A stretch of 64,000 nucleotides of DNA from Afipia sp. GAS231. Its GTDB lineage: Bacteria; Pseudomonadota; Alphaproteobacteria; Rhizobiales; Xanthobacteraceae. The stretch's first letter is position 1. The number at the start of each line of letters is the position of its first letter. The stretch covers positions 5,752,501-5,816,500 of the forward strand of contig NZ_LT629703.1 of NCBI RefSeq assembly GCF_900103365.1, given 5' to 3'. Of the stretch, positions 17,141 to 27,599 are shown in pieces. Below the pieces are notes generated by a model. It saw only the letters and a program-made list of their open reading frames with translations, did no database searches and was not told where the DNA came from. Both the position numbers and the translations under genes were made by a program.

Positions 17141-17243
17141 TGTCATCGTCCGCGAAAGCGGACGATCCAGTATTCCAGAGGTCTATCGTTTCATCTCGAA
17201 TGCCTGCGTCTACTGGATACCCCGCTTTCGCGGGGTATGACGA
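17141..17243. repeat. Intergenic palindromic repeat (GTCATCGTCCGC... type)
   Basis: TGTCATCGTCCGCGAAAGCG near 17141 is mirrored by GCTTTCGCGGGGTATGACGA near 17224; an internal CCAGTA...TACTGG pair is also present. A different sequence family from the GTCATTCC repeats, with the same mirrored layout. Confidence 0.7.
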
Positions 17244-17289
17244 TCGAGGTTGTTTCGCGGCCTGCGCGTCGCCGCTGATAGGAATTCCC

Positions 17290-18207
17290 ATGGCCGACAA
17301 CGACGACATCCCGTTCAACCGCGACTTCCCGCTGAAACCTGGTGTGGTCGATGAAGCGCGCCCCGGGGTGCGGCGGGTGCTCTGCAACAATCCGAGCCCC
17401 TTCACCTTCACCGGCACGGTCAGTTACATCGTGGGCCAGGGCAAGGTCGCGATCATCGATCCCGGTCCCGACGACGAGGCCCATGCGAAGGCGCTGCTGG
17501 ATGCGGTGCGCGGCGAGACCGTGACGCATATTCTGGTCACCCATACCCATCGCGACCACTCGCCGAACACCGCGCGGATCAAGGCCGCCACCGGCGCGCC
17601 TGTCTATGCCGAGGGGCCGCATCGCGCCTCGCGGCCGCGCTTCGAAAGCGAGAAGCACAATCCGGAATCCGGCGCCGACCGCGACTTTCGGCCGGATATC
17701 GAGGTCAAGAACGGCGACACCATCGAAGGTCAGGGGTGGGCGCTCGAAGCGGTGGCGACGCCCGGCCACACCGCCAATCACCTGGCGTTTGCCTGGCCGG
17801 AGCGGAAGATCAATTTCGTCGGCGACCACGTCATGGGCTGGTCGACCTCGATCGTGGCGCCGCCGGACGGATCGATGATCGACTACATGGCCTCGCTGGA
17901 ACGCCTGGAGCGGCGCGCGGAAGATCTGTATTTCTCAGGGCACGGACCGGAAATTCCGGAAGGGCCGCGTTACGTCCGCTTCCTGACGAGGCACCGCAAG
18001 GCCCGCGAGGCCTCGATCCTGCACCGTCTCGCCAAGGGTGATGCCGACATTCCGACCATGGTGCGCGCGATCTATATCGGCCTTGACCCGCGGCTGACCA
18101 CCGCCGCCGGCTATTCCGTGCTGGCGCATCTGGAAGATCTGGTCGGGCGCGGTATCGTTGCCACCGACGGCGATCCGGTGATCGGCGGAACGTACCGGAT
18201 GGCGTGA
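17290..18207 (+). CDS. MBL-fold metallo-hydrolase
   Basis: 305-residue metallo-beta-lactamase-fold hydrolase, resembling the LACTB2/glyoxalase-II-like group. The zinc motif HTHRDHSPN (HxHxDH) is at about residue 85-95. Further ligands are in TPGHTANHLAF, VGDHVMGWS and SGHGPEI. The C-terminal 75 residues form a helical extension (RHRKAREASILHRLAKG) typical of that group. AGGA stands ahead of the ATG at 17290; the upstream in-frame extension runs through a palindromic repeat and is rejected. Substrate unknown: a nuclease or thioesterase role are both possible. Confidence 0.9.
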   Translation: MADNDDIPFNRDFPLKPGVVDEARPGVRRVLCNNPSPFTFTGTVSYIVGQGKVAIIDPGPDDEAHAKALLDAVRGETVTHILVTHTHRDHSPNTARIKAATGAPVYAEGPHRASRPRFESEKHNPESGADRDFRPDIEVKNGDTIEGQGWALEAVATPGHTANHLAFAWPERKINFVGDHVMGWSTSIVAPPDGSMIDYMASLERLERRAEDLYFSGHGPEIPEGPRYVRFLTRHRKAREASILHRLAKGDADIPTMVRAIYIGLDPRLTTAAGYSVLAHLEDLVGRGIVATDGDPVIGGTYRMA

Positions 18208-18214
18208 CTTGCTT

Positions 18215-18328
18215 GTCATTCCGGGGCGATGCGAAAGCATCGAACCTCAGATGCGCAATTGCGCATCGGGGAATCCCGAGATTGCCGCGCGAGATTCCGG
18301 GTCTGCGCTACGCGCATCCCGGAATGAC
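18215..18328. repeat. Intergenic palindromic repeat (GTCATTCC family), copy 2
   Basis: Starts GTCATTCCGGGGCGATGCG and ends CGCATCCCGGAATGAC; nested hairpins ATGCGCAATTGCGCAT and GATTCCGGGTC elements lie inside. It fills the gap between two convergent genes. Confidence 0.8.
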
Positions 18329-18333
18329 TTGCG

Positions 18334-19188
18334 TCACTTCTTCACCGTCTTGGCCGGCGCCTTCGGCGTTGGCGCGGGCGTCTTCTTCACCGGCTTCAGC
18401 GCAGCCGCCTCGGCCGCCGTATTGATGTCGTCGATCAGCTTGCTGACACGCGCGGCGTTGCTGCCGAGATCGCTCTCGAAATAGCGCGACGAGGAGCGGA
18501 TATCGACGCGCGAATCCTCGCCGTCAGGGGTGATGCGGATCGAGACGTCCTCGCGAAAACCCATGATCGGCGTGCGCGCCACCGCCTCGATGCGGCCGAT
18601 GCGGCGGGGCGGCAGCGGCGGCCGTTCGTCGATCACAAGCCATTTGCGCTTGGTGACCAGCGCAAGCGTGACGTCATAGGCGCGTTGCGGCGGCACCTCG
18701 AGCTCGACGGTCTCGATATCCGGATAGGCCAGCCGCTGCTGCTCGGCCGAATAGAGGCCGGCATACACCGCGGAATTGGCGCCTTCGCCGCTGCGCAGCC
18801 GCGCCAGCGCCTCGAAACGCGGCGGATCGATCGGATCGGTGGTGATGTCGTGGATTGGCGGCAGCTTGCGGTATTGCAGGCCGAGATAGGCCGGGTAGGC
18901 CAGAATGACCGCGTCGATCACAAGCGCCAGCAGGATCCGGCTCATGCCGCGCGAGCCGTTCTGCCAGATCGCGGCAAAGGCGGCGAGGCCGAGCAGAATG
19001 GATAGGCCCGCCAGCGCCAGGGCGCCGAAGAACGTTGCCAGCGCCGGCTTCATTTCGAGGAAACCGAAGCGGACGATCAGGATCGAGACCACGACCGCGA
19101 TGATGGCGAACAGTGCGAGGTTGCGCGACCAGGTAGCGAGACCGGACACGGGCTCCGACTGGTAGGGAGCGGAAAACCTGCGGGCCAT
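18334..19188 (-). CDS. DUF1499 domain-containing membrane protein
   Basis: 284 residues. N-terminus: three hydrophobic helices within about residues 20-110 (LALFAIIAVVVSILIV, LATFFGALALAGLSILLG, ILLALVIDAVILAYPAYL). Then a soluble domain with the DUF1499 signature: IHDITTDPIDPPRFEAL, YPDIETVELEVPP, MGFREDVSIRI and SRVDIRSSSRYFESDLG. The tail is Lys/Pro/Ala-rich (KPVKKTPAPTPKAPAK), low complexity. Faces the MBL gene convergently across a repeat. DUF1499 proteins have no settled function; membrane anchoring with the domain on one face is inferred. Confidence 0.88.
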   Translation of the reverse strand: MARRFSAPYQSEPVSGLATWSRNLALFAIIAVVVSILIVRFGFLEMKPALATFFGALALAGLSILLGLAAFAAIWQNGSRGMSRILLALVIDAVILAYPAYLGLQYRKLPPIHDITTDPIDPPRFEALARLRSGEGANSAVYAGLYSAEQQRLAYPDIETVELEVPPQRAYDVTLALVTKRKWLVIDERPPLPPRRIGRIEAVARTPIMGFREDVSIRITPDGEDSRVDIRSSSRYFESDLGSNAARVSKLIDDINTAAEAAALKPVKKTPAPTPKAPAKTVKK

Positions 19189-19430
19189 CCTTCGTGTTCC
19201 ATCACCGATTTGGTCGCCGGACTTGGGGCCGGACCTGGGGGCCGCCGGGCGACGGGATCAAGGCTGACCTAGCGCATTTTCCGCGGCGCTGGAAAGTGCT
19301 TTATCCTGTACCGGAACAGGCCTTGCCCTTGACCGTACCGGGCGTTTCGCAGGGGTCAATTCGAACCTGTGCGCCAAGATGCGCCACAAATGAATTGGCT
19401 GATACGCAGGCTTGGGGACGGGTAGGACGG

Positions 19431-20639
19431 ATGCGGGGGCAGGGAAGCGAGATCGAGCACCGCACAGGATGGCGGAATCTGCTGCGGCGCCCCGTCGACC
19501 GGCTGTTCCTGCTGAAGACGACCGTCATCGTGGCCTTTTGCGCGGGTTTGCTGATGTGCCCGGCGCTCTGGATCGGGCCGCGCTCCTATCCGGTGGTGCC
19601 GGTCTCGTCGCTGTTGCCGCCGATCGAGGGCGTGGTGGCGGCAGGCCTGTATGGCTGTCTCTTCCTGCTGGCGGCTCTCGCCGTCGTCCTGCCGAGACCC
19701 CGGTGGTGCGTCGCGGGCTTTCTTGCGATCATTGCCGTGTTCTGCCTCACCGACCAGACGCGATGGCAGCCCTGGGTCTTTCAGTACGGTTTTTTGCTGG
19801 CGATCGTTGCGCTCTGTCCGCGGGCCGGCTCCGGGCAGGGCGATCAGGCGCGCGTGCTCGACATCGCCCGGCTGATCGTCGCTCTCACCTACGTCTTTTC
19901 CGGGCTCCAGAAGATCAACCTGAACTTCATGGAGAATGATTTTCCGTGGATCGTCTCTCCGATCAGCGGCTTGCTCCCGTCCGCCAGCGGCGTGTTGGGG
20001 GCGTTCGGATTCGTGGTGCCGTTCATACAGGTCGCATTCGGCATTGGTCTGCTGACGCAGCGCTACCGCCGCGTCTCGCTGTGGTCGGCCGTCTGCATGC
20101 ATCTGTTTATCCTGGCCATGTTCGGGCCCGCGGGCCTGAACTGGAACGACGTGATATGGCCGTGGACCGCGACAATGGCGGCTTTCGACGTCCTGTTGTT
20201 TTCGCAGGCCTCGGATTTTTCGTGGCGCAAGGCCGCAACCAGGCGAGAACCCTCCCTTCTGGCCGCGATCATGCTGTTTGCGCTGCTTCCCTTGCTGAGC
20301 TTTTTCAACCTGTGGGATTCGTACCTGTCATCGGCGCTCTATTCCGGCAATCTCACGGAGGCGCAGATCTACCTCAGCGACATCGGAGCAGCCTCGCTTG
20401 CCCCCGCGATCAGGTCGCGGCTGGTCCACACATCGCCCGATACCAACGTCCTGAACATACAACGCTGGGCGATGGAAGATCTCAACGTGACGCCGTATTC
20501 GGAAACCCGCGTGTTCAAGGCGGTCGCCAAAAGCGTTTGCAGCGGCATGCGCGACCGCAGCCAGCTGGTTCTCATCGTCACGGAACAGCGGATGTTTTTC
20601 AGCCGTCCGGAGTCCGGCTATCGGTGCGCCGAGCTGTAA
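19431..20639 (+). CDS. Polytopic membrane protein, HTTM-like
   Basis: 402 residues with about eight hydrophobic helices spread through the first 310 residues and a hydrophilic C-terminal domain of about 90 residues. Helices include VIVAFCAGLLMCPALWIG, VAAGLYGCLFLLAALAVVL and VVPFIQVAFGIGLLTQ. YVFSGLQKINLNFM and the overall plan resemble HTTM/vitamin-K-dependent carboxylase-like membrane proteins, a loose resemblance only. The ATG at 19431 follows GGTAGGA; the long upstream in-frame stretch lacks coding character. Alone on its strand between divergent and convergent neighbours. Function unknown. Confidence 0.72.
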   Translation: MRGQGSEIEHRTGWRNLLRRPVDRLFLLKTTVIVAFCAGLLMCPALWIGPRSYPVVPVSSLLPPIEGVVAAGLYGCLFLLAALAVVLPRPRWCVAGFLAIIAVFCLTDQTRWQPWVFQYGFLLAIVALCPRAGSGQGDQARVLDIARLIVALTYVFSGLQKINLNFMENDFPWIVSPISGLLPSASGVLGAFGFVVPFIQVAFGIGLLTQRYRRVSLWSAVCMHLFILAMFGPAGLNWNDVIWPWTATMAAFDVLLFSQASDFSWRKAATRREPSLLAAIMLFALLPLLSFFNLWDSYLSSALYSGNLTEAQIYLSDIGAASLAPAIRSRLVHTSPDTNVLNIQRWAMEDLNVTPYSETRVFKAVAKSVCSGMRDRSQLVLIVTEQRMFFSRPESGYRCAEL

Positions 20640-20691
20640 TGTGCATCCGTGTTCGGGGAGCTTGCTTGTGGCACGCCCCCCGGGTCGTCGC

Positions 20692-22320
<1,629 letters not shown>

Positions 22321-22403
22321 ACGCACGTCCCTCCCGATGGTTATTCGCTCCCGCATGATCCCGCCAAAGTTCTGGTGGTTTGGCGTGAGATCATGGAATT
22401 GAC

Positions 22404-23552
22404 ATGAACTGTAGCGCGGAGAAAGCAAGCCGAAAATGGGTTAATGGCGCCTTTGGCCGCACACGAGCGGCAATGGTTACCGTTGCCGCGGTGCTGCTTC
22501 TGCTTGGTGCGCCGGCAGGCCCGGTTCACGCCGCGAGGGGCTTCCGCCCGGCGCCGTGGGGCGATCTGTTCGGTGACCCGCCCAAGCCGAGGGGCAGCGT
22601 ACGCCGCGCGGTAGTGCCGCTGCCGAAGCCGCGTCCGGCCGATGCTCCGGCGGCGGAGACGGGGACGGGCCCTGCGGCCGAGCCGCAGCCACCCCAGGCC
22701 GGCAAGCCCGCCGAGCAGGCCGCACCCGCGTCCCCGCCTGCACCTCCGCCAGCGCCGCAAGCCTCGGCCTGCCGGCAGGCGCTGACGGAGGCGATCGCCA
22801 TCGCCCCCAGCATTCTCGATATCCATGGTGCCGGCGGCTGCGGCGGCGAGGATCTAGTGCGGCTCGAGGCGATCGTGCTGCCGGACGCGCGGCGTGTATC
22901 GGTGAAGCCCGCGGCGATCCTGCGTTGCGCCATGGCCTCGGAACTGGCCGACTGGATTCGCAAAGACATCGCGCCGCTCGCGGTCAGCCTCGGCAGCACG
23001 ATTTCCGATCTCGACAATTTCGACTCGTTCGAATGCCGCGGCCGCAACCGGATCGTCGGCGCAAGACTGTCCGAACATGGCCGTGCCAACGCGCTCGACG
23101 TGCGCGCGCTCAAGCTCGCCAATGGCCGCTCGATCGCGCTGACCGACCGCACGGTGCCGCGCGAGGTACGCGAGACCGTGCTGCATTCGGTCTGCGCGCG
23201 ATTCACCACGGTGCTCGGCCCCGGTTCGGACTGGTATCATGAAGATCACATCCACCTCGACCTGATGGAACGGCGCAACAATTACCGGATCTGTCAGTGG
23301 GACGTGCTGGACCCGCTGCCGCAGGTAGCGCCGCTGTTGCCTGCGGTGCGCCCCGACGACGCGCCGCCGCGTGAGGTCGCCGCCAAATCTGACGGTGCCA
23401 AGTCTGATGGAGTCAAGTCTGATGGAGCCAAGTCTGACGGAGCAACGCCTGAAGCCGCCGCACCGGCGGAAGCCGAGAAATCGGACGAGGCCGAACCGGA
23501 GCCCGCGGCCAAGCCGGCAACAAAAAAGCCTGCAACAAAAAAGCGCCGGTAA
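22404..23552 (+). CDS. Extensin-like family exported protein with C-terminal repeats
   Basis: 382 residues: signal peptide (VAAVLLLLGAPAGPVHA), a Pro/Ala-rich linker of about 80 residues, the extensin-like C domain (CRQALTEA, GGCGGEDLVRLEAI, LRCAMASELADWI, ARLSEHGRANALDVRAL, GSDWYHEDHIHLDLMER, NYRICQW), then a low-complexity tail. That domain has the His/Asp pattern of D-Ala-D-Ala peptidase-like (peptidase M15) folds, so a cell-wall role is plausible. The tail holds four exact-length 15-bp repeats encoding KSDG units and ends in Lys-rich residues. The stop codon is inside the terminator hairpin. Divergent from the acyl-CoA ligase gene. Confidence 0.88.
   Translation: MNCSAEKASRKWVNGAFGRTRAAMVTVAAVLLLLGAPAGPVHAARGFRPAPWGDLFGDPPKPRGSVRRAVVPLPKPRPADAPAAETGTGPAAEPQPPQAGKPAEQAAPASPPAPPPAPQASACRQALTEAIAIAPSILDIHGAGGCGGEDLVRLEAIVLPDARRVSVKPAAILRCAMASELADWIRKDIAPLAVSLGSTISDLDNFDSFECRGRNRIVGARLSEHGRANALDVRALKLANGRSIALTDRTVPREVRETVLHSVCARFTTVLGPGSDWYHEDHIHLDLMERRNNYRICQWDVLDPLPQVAPLLPAVRPDDAPPREVAAKSDGAKSDGVKSDGAKSDGATPEAAAPAEAEKSDEAEPEPAAKPATKKPATKKRR
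23382..23441 (+). repeat. Four 15-bp in-frame tandem repeats (AKSDG/VKSDG)
   Basis: Units start at 23382, 23397, 23412 and 23427; consensus GCCAAGTCTGAYGGA. Copies differ by one to three bases, so the array is recent or conserved and may vary in number between strains. Confidence 0.9.
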
Positions 23553-23565
23553 AACCGGCGCTTTT
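23539..23565 (+). terminator. Terminator overlapping the extensin-like stop codon
   Basis: AAAAGCGCCGGT (23539-23550) pairs with ACCGGCGCTTTT (23554-23565) across a 3-base loop; the TAA stop at 23550-23552 lies at the top of the stem and in the loop. The A-rich left and T-rich right flank let it work in both directions, so it may also end the convergent L,D-transpeptidase transcript. Confidence 0.8.
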
Positions 23566-23588
23566 GATCTTGCCTAAACGTACAGGGC

Positions 23589-24266
23589 TTACTGGACGTT
23601 AGCGCCGCCGCCCTGTAGGGCCAGCGCCGAGTTGAAAGGGGAGTCGCCGTGCTTCGGCTCCAGCACCACGACGACCGTATTGAGGCCGACGCGGTCATAG
23701 AGGTCGATCACGTCCTCGTTGGTCATGCGGATGCAGCCCGACGAAATCGAAGCGCCGATATATTCCGGCTGGTTGGTGCCGTGAATACGGAACAGTGTGT
23801 CCTTGCCGCCCGAGTAGAGATAGAGCGCGCGCGAACCCATCGGATTGTCCGGTCCGGGTGCAACGAACTTCGGCACACCGAGACGCGAAATCTCGCCCGG
23901 CGTCGGATGCCACGGCGGCCACTCGGTCTTGCTGCCAATCTTGGCAATGCCCGACCACGCCATGGCTTCTTCGCCGACGGTGATGCCGTAGCGGATCGCC
24001 TTGCCGTTGGCCTGAACCAGATAGAGATAGTGGTTGTCGGAATCGACCACGATCGAGCCCGGCGCTTCCTTGCGGTGATAGTCGACGATCGCGCGGCGGA
24101 AGGCCTCCGGAACCGGGGTCTTCACGTAGGAAACCTTGGCCAGCAGTTCCTTGTCGCGCGGCTTGAAATTCTGGGTGTTGGTCGCTTCGTAGGTCGCGCC
24201 CTGGATGCAGCCTGACAACATCAGACTGGCCGCAAGGATACCCAATGTAGCTTTCAGCGACGACAT
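23589..24266 (-). CDS. L,D-transpeptidase (YkuD domain) lipoprotein
   Basis: 225 residues. Lipoprotein signal with lipobox LMLSGC near residue 20, so it is anchored in a membrane facing the periplasm. The YkuD domain carries the catalytic HGTNQPEYIG ... SSGCIRMTNEDVIDLY, with His and the nucleophilic Cys intact. It forms 3-3 or protein-peptidoglycan cross-links from meso-diaminopimelate. The ATG at 24266 follows GGAAGT and gives the lipobox at once; the start at 24305 is less likely. It converges on the extensin-like gene, another likely envelope protein, sharing its terminator. Confidence 0.92.
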   Translation of the reverse strand: MSSLKATLGILAASLMLSGCIQGATYEATNTQNFKPRDKELLAKVSYVKTPVPEAFRRAIVDYHRKEAPGSIVVDSDNHYLYLVQANGKAIRYGITVGEEAMAWSGIAKIGSKTEWPPWHPTPGEISRLGVPKFVAPGPDNPMGSRALYLYSGGKDTLFRIHGTNQPEYIGASISSGCIRMTNEDVIDLYDRVGLNTVVVVLEPKHGDSPFNSALALQGGGANVQ

Positions 24267-24605
24267 GTTTACTTCCAATCGAAAGCTCTGCGTTCGCGGC
24301 GGCAAATCTGCGCCTCAAACGCGACGATTCCATTAATCTCATTATCGACAAAAACCGGCAATTATTCCAGTGCTTGCGTAGCCGTTCGGCGCTGCGGGAG
24401 GCTGGCTGTGGCTTTTATGCCGCAAGTTTTGCGGTTTGGGGTCGATTCTTGGGCAGGGGTGGCGCTGGTGCCGAATCAGGGCCACGCTACCGCCACCCCA
24501 CCGCCACAAATGTGGACCGGCGGTTAATATGCCAGTCATGAAGCGCTTGTCAGAATCGCGTTTAGTGCCGCTGGGTACGGTCTGTGCCCTGTTCCGGAGT
24601 TGCCC
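24267..24605. other. Intergenic region, no gene seen
   Basis: 339 bases between divergent genes. It must hold the promoters of the L,D-transpeptidase (minus) and CorA (plus) genes. Short open frames here lack ribosome sites and coding bias. I see no repeat or hairpin of note. Confidence 0.6.
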
Positions 24606-25583
24606 ATGTTCTCGGTGTACGTCCCCTCGGAAACCTCCCTCAAGAAGGCTGAGGTCGCCGACCCGGCGGCCCTGCCGGAGGCCGCGGTCTGGATCGATCT
24701 GGTGAAGCCGACGGCGTCGGAGGACCACGCGGTGGAGCGACTGGCCGGGATTGCGGTCCCGACCCGGGAGGACATGCAGGAAATCGAGATTTCCAGCCGG
24801 CTCTATATCGAGAACGGCGCGCGCTACATGACCGCGACGCTGATGTGCCATTCCGACACCGATATGCCGCGCACCACGGCCGTCACCTTCATTCTCACCG
24901 GCCATCGCCTGGTCACCGTGCGTTACGATGAACCGAAGCCGTTTGCGCTGGTCGAGAACAAGCTGGCGCGATCCTGCGCGGCCGGCATCACCGGCGAAAT
25001 GGTGTTGATGGAGCTGCTGGATGCGGTGATCGACCGCTGCGCCGACATTCTCGAGCGCGTCGGCGCCGATGTCGACCAGGTCTCGCACGACATCTTCGAA
25101 CCCGAAGAGGAGCGCCACGGCCACGCCAAGCAGTATTCGCAGATCCTGCAGGCGATCGGCCGCAAGGGCGATTTGACCTCGAAAGTCCGCGAAAGCCTGG
25201 TCTCGATCGGCCGCGTCGTCACCTTCCTGTCGGCTGTCATGGAAGGGGTCAAATGGTCCAAGGACATGCGCGAGCAGCTCAAGACCATGCAGCGCGACGT
25301 CGCTTCCCTGACCGACCACGCCTCCTATCTTTCCAACAAGATCACCTTCGTGCTGGATGCGATGCTCGGCGTCGTCAATCTCGAGCAGAACAACATCATC
25401 AAGCTGTTCTCGGTGATGGCGGTGGTCTTGATGCCGCCGACGCTGATCGCCTCGATCTACGGCATGAACTTCAAGGCGATGCCGGAACTCGAATGGGTGC
25501 ACGGCTATCCCTACGCCCTGGTGCTGATGGTCGCCGCGGCGATCGTGCCGTACTTCATTTTCAAGTGGAAGAAGTGGCTCTAG
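24606..25583 (+). CDS. CorA family magnesium/divalent cation transporter
   Basis: 325 residues. Long cytosolic N-terminal domain and stalk helices, then two C-terminal membrane helices separated by the signature YGMNFKAMPE (GMN selectivity loop) and ending in the basic tail KWKKWL. The architecture matches CorA pentameric channels for Mg2+ (also Co2+/Ni2+). GGAG at 24596-24599 favours the ATG at 24606 over a TTG two codons earlier. A palindromic repeat begins directly after the stop. No Mg-responsive leader can be recognised. Confidence 0.93.
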   Translation: MFSVYVPSETSLKKAEVADPAALPEAAVWIDLVKPTASEDHAVERLAGIAVPTREDMQEIEISSRLYIENGARYMTATLMCHSDTDMPRTTAVTFILTGHRLVTVRYDEPKPFALVENKLARSCAAGITGEMVLMELLDAVIDRCADILERVGADVDQVSHDIFEPEEERHGHAKQYSQILQAIGRKGDLTSKVRESLVSIGRVVTFLSAVMEGVKWSKDMREQLKTMQRDVASLTDHASYLSNKITFVLDAMLGVVNLEQNNIIKLFSVMAVVLMPPTLIASIYGMNFKAMPELEWVHGYPYALVLMVAAAIVPYFIFKWKKWL

Positions 25584-25691
25584 AGCGTTTTCAAGCGAAG
25601 CATGCCCTCGGACGTGATCCGTGGGTGGGCACCGGCGTAGCAATCAAGTTTACGCAGATTGCGTAGACTTATCTGCGTAAAGAAAACGCGT
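25584..25691. repeat. Dispersed palindromic repeat, long variant, copy 2
   Basis: Begins AGCGTTTTCAAGCGAAG and ends AAGAAAACGCGT like the 48-bp copies, but the centre is enlarged to about 80 bases and carries its own inverted pairs (TTTACGCAGATTGCGTA). It suggests a composite or partly duplicated element. Confidence 0.75.
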
Positions 25692-25832
25692 TAAACAAAG
25701 GAACAGGCCGCGGTTCCCGGCTTTCCCGACATACGAATCCCGCCTCAATTCCACTACTAAAATTTGAGCGGTGCGCTGAACGATTGATCGAAACTTGTCT
25801 GCGATAAGAGTGCTTCAGGCCGTGAGGATACA

Positions 25833-26057
25833 ATGGTTGAGAAAACTCTAACGTCACCCCGTAACGTCATCGATCTGGCGCGCTATCAACAGGGGCGCGC
25901 GGCAGTACGGGCGCAGGCGATTTCGGCACGGCTTTGCCGGCATTGCGGCGCTGTTCTGGCCGACGGCGAGAACGAGGACGAGTGCTCCGCCACGTTCAGG
26001 GTCGACGACACCACCCTGCGCTGGCAGGCCGCGCAGATTTTGCGTGGGTTGATCTGA
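25833..26057 (+). CDS. Small Cys-containing hypothetical protein
   Basis: 74 residues with CRHCGAVLADGENEDEC in the middle, a CxxC pair plus a third cysteine 12 residues on, suggesting a small metal-binding knuckle. The rest is charged and helical (ARYQQGRAAVRAQAISARL; TLRWQAAQILRGLI). GAGGA lies 5 bases before the ATG at 25833. Third-position GC is like that of neighbouring genes. No family recognised; Bradyrhizobium genomes commonly hold such short proteins. Existence is likely, function unknown. Confidence 0.68.
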   Translation: MVEKTLTSPRNVIDLARYQQGRAAVRAQAISARLCRHCGAVLADGENEDECSATFRVDDTTLRWQAAQILRGLI

Positions 26058-26083
26058 TATTGCTTCGAACGCGGTGCCCGCAC

Positions 26084-26839
26084 CTAAACGTGCTGGCCGC
26101 CGTTGATGTGGATTTCTGCGCCGTTCACATAGGAACTGGTTTCGGTACAGAGCACGTAGATGATCTTCGCCACTTCGTCGGGCGTGCCGAGCCGGTGCAG
26201 CGGGATATCTTCCTCGACGATCTTTTCGGTGCCCGGTGACAGGATCGAGGTATCGATCTCGCCCGGCGCGATCGAATTGACGCGGACGCCGACCCGCCCG
26301 AAATCCGACGCCATTTCCCGTGTCAGTGAAGCCAGCGCCGCCTTCGAGGTCGCATAGGCCACGCCCGCGAACGGGTGGACGCGGGAGCCGGCGATCGAGG
26401 TGACGTTGACGACCGACCCCCTGGCGGCCTTCAATTCCTCGATCAGCCCGCGCGCCATCATGATCGGTGCGAAGAAGTTCACCTGAAATACGTGGCTCCA
26501 GGTGTCGATGTCGGTGTCCATGGTGCCCATGCGTCCGCCGCCCGGAGCCTTCGGCGAAATCGCGGCGTTGTTGACCAGCGCATGCAGCGCGCCGCCTTCG
26601 AGGCGATCGCGGATTTCCGAGATTGCCCGCGTGGTGTCGGCATGGTTGGCAAGGTCGACCTGGACGTGATCCTCAGGGCCAGCATCCCACGGGCAGTTTT
26701 CCGGAAACGGATGCCGCGAGCAGGTGATGACGCGCCAGCCGGCGGAGGAGAAGCGGATCACGGTGGCATGGCCGATGCCGCGGCTGGCCCCGGTCAGGAG
26801 CATCGTGCGTCGGGGGCCGTGGTTGGACGAGCTTACCAT
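26084..26839 (-). CDS. SDR family oxidoreductase
   Basis: 251-residue short-chain dehydrogenase/reductase. NAD(P) site TGASRGIGHATV near the N-terminus, NNAAISP, catalytic Ser in VTSIAGS and YxxxK in YATSKAAL, and the C-terminal NGAEIHINGGQHV. Start chosen at 26839 because TGATG at 26837-26841 joins the stop of pdxH to this ATG, which indicates translational coupling. An in-frame start at 26866 would overlap pdxH by 28 bases. Co-transcribed with pdxH. Substrate unknown. Confidence 0.9.
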   Translation of the reverse strand: MVSSSNHGPRRTMLLTGASRGIGHATVIRFSSAGWRVITCSRHPFPENCPWDAGPEDHVQVDLANHADTTRAISEIRDRLEGGALHALVNNAAISPKAPGGGRMGTMDTDIDTWSHVFQVNFFAPIMMARGLIEELKAARGSVVNVTSIAGSRVHPFAGVAYATSKAALASLTREMASDFGRVGVRVNSIAPGEIDTSILSPGTEKIVEEDIPLHRLGTPDEVAKIIYVLCTETSSYVNGAEIHINGGQHV

Positions 26840-27480
26840 CAGGGATACATCCGCACCTTGGACCATGCCTGATCAGGCGCATCACGGCGAAACTCGATGC
26901 GGTCGTGCAGGCGGAACGGACGGTCGTGCCAGAATTCGAAACGCGACGGCATGATGCGCCAGCCGCTCCAGCCCGGCGGCCGCGGCACCTCGCCGATGAT
27001 GTGCTTGGCGGCGAACAGCGCGATCGCCTGCTCGAATGCAAAGCGGCTTTCCAGTGGCTGCGACTGTTTGCTGGCCCAGGCGCCGATCTGCGCCTGCTTC
27101 GGCCGGGTCGCGAAATAGGCGTCGGCCTCTTCTGAAGTTACCGGCGTCACATTGCCGCGGATGCGGACCTGACGGCGCAGCGACTTCCAGTGAAAAAGTA
27201 AAGCGGCCTTAGGATTTGCGGCGAGTTCGCGGCCTTTCTGGCTGGCGATGTGGCTGTAGAATACGAAACCGTCCGCGTCATAGCCTTTCATCAGCACCAT
27301 TCGCACGTCGGGCAGGCCGTCGGCATCGACGGTTGCGAGCGACATCGCGTTGGGATCGTTCGGCTCCGACTTCACCGCTTCCGCAAACCACTCGCCGAAC
27401 AGCGCCAACGGTTCCTCGGCGGCGGTAAAATCACCCGATGTTAACGGTGTCGGGTGTTTGATGGAGGTTGTGTCCGTCAT
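26839..27480 (-). CDS. pdxH: Pyridoxamine 5'-phosphate oxidase
   Basis: 213 residues, the normal length for PdxH, which uses FMN and oxygen to make pyridoxal 5'-phosphate. FMN and substrate motifs seen: [66 protein letters not shown] and the C-terminal [10 protein letters not shown] ... WSKVRMYP. The ATG at 27480 aligns with family starts. Further in-frame Met codons upstream (to 27558) would add unrelated residues. First gene of a two-gene unit with the SDR gene. Confidence 0.95.
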   Translation of the reverse strand: MTDTTSIKHPTPLTSGDFTAAEEPLALFGEWFAEAVKSEPNDPNAMSLATVDADGLPDVRMVLMKGYDADGFVFYSHIASQKGRELAANPKAALLFHWKSLRRQVRIRGNVTPVTSEEADAYFATRPKQAQIGAWASKQSQPLESRFAFEQAIALFAAKHIIGEVPRPPGWSGWRIMPSRFEFWHDRPFRLHDRIEFRRDAPDQAWSKVRMYP

Positions 27481-27599
27481 GTCAGGAGTTCCAGTTGCGT
27501 CCGTTCGCGTCCCAGAGCGCGCCATCGCCCCGGTATAGGTTCGCCCTATATAGGACATGGGGACGCGTTGGCCTATCGGCGATCAAGCCGGCGAGCGCG

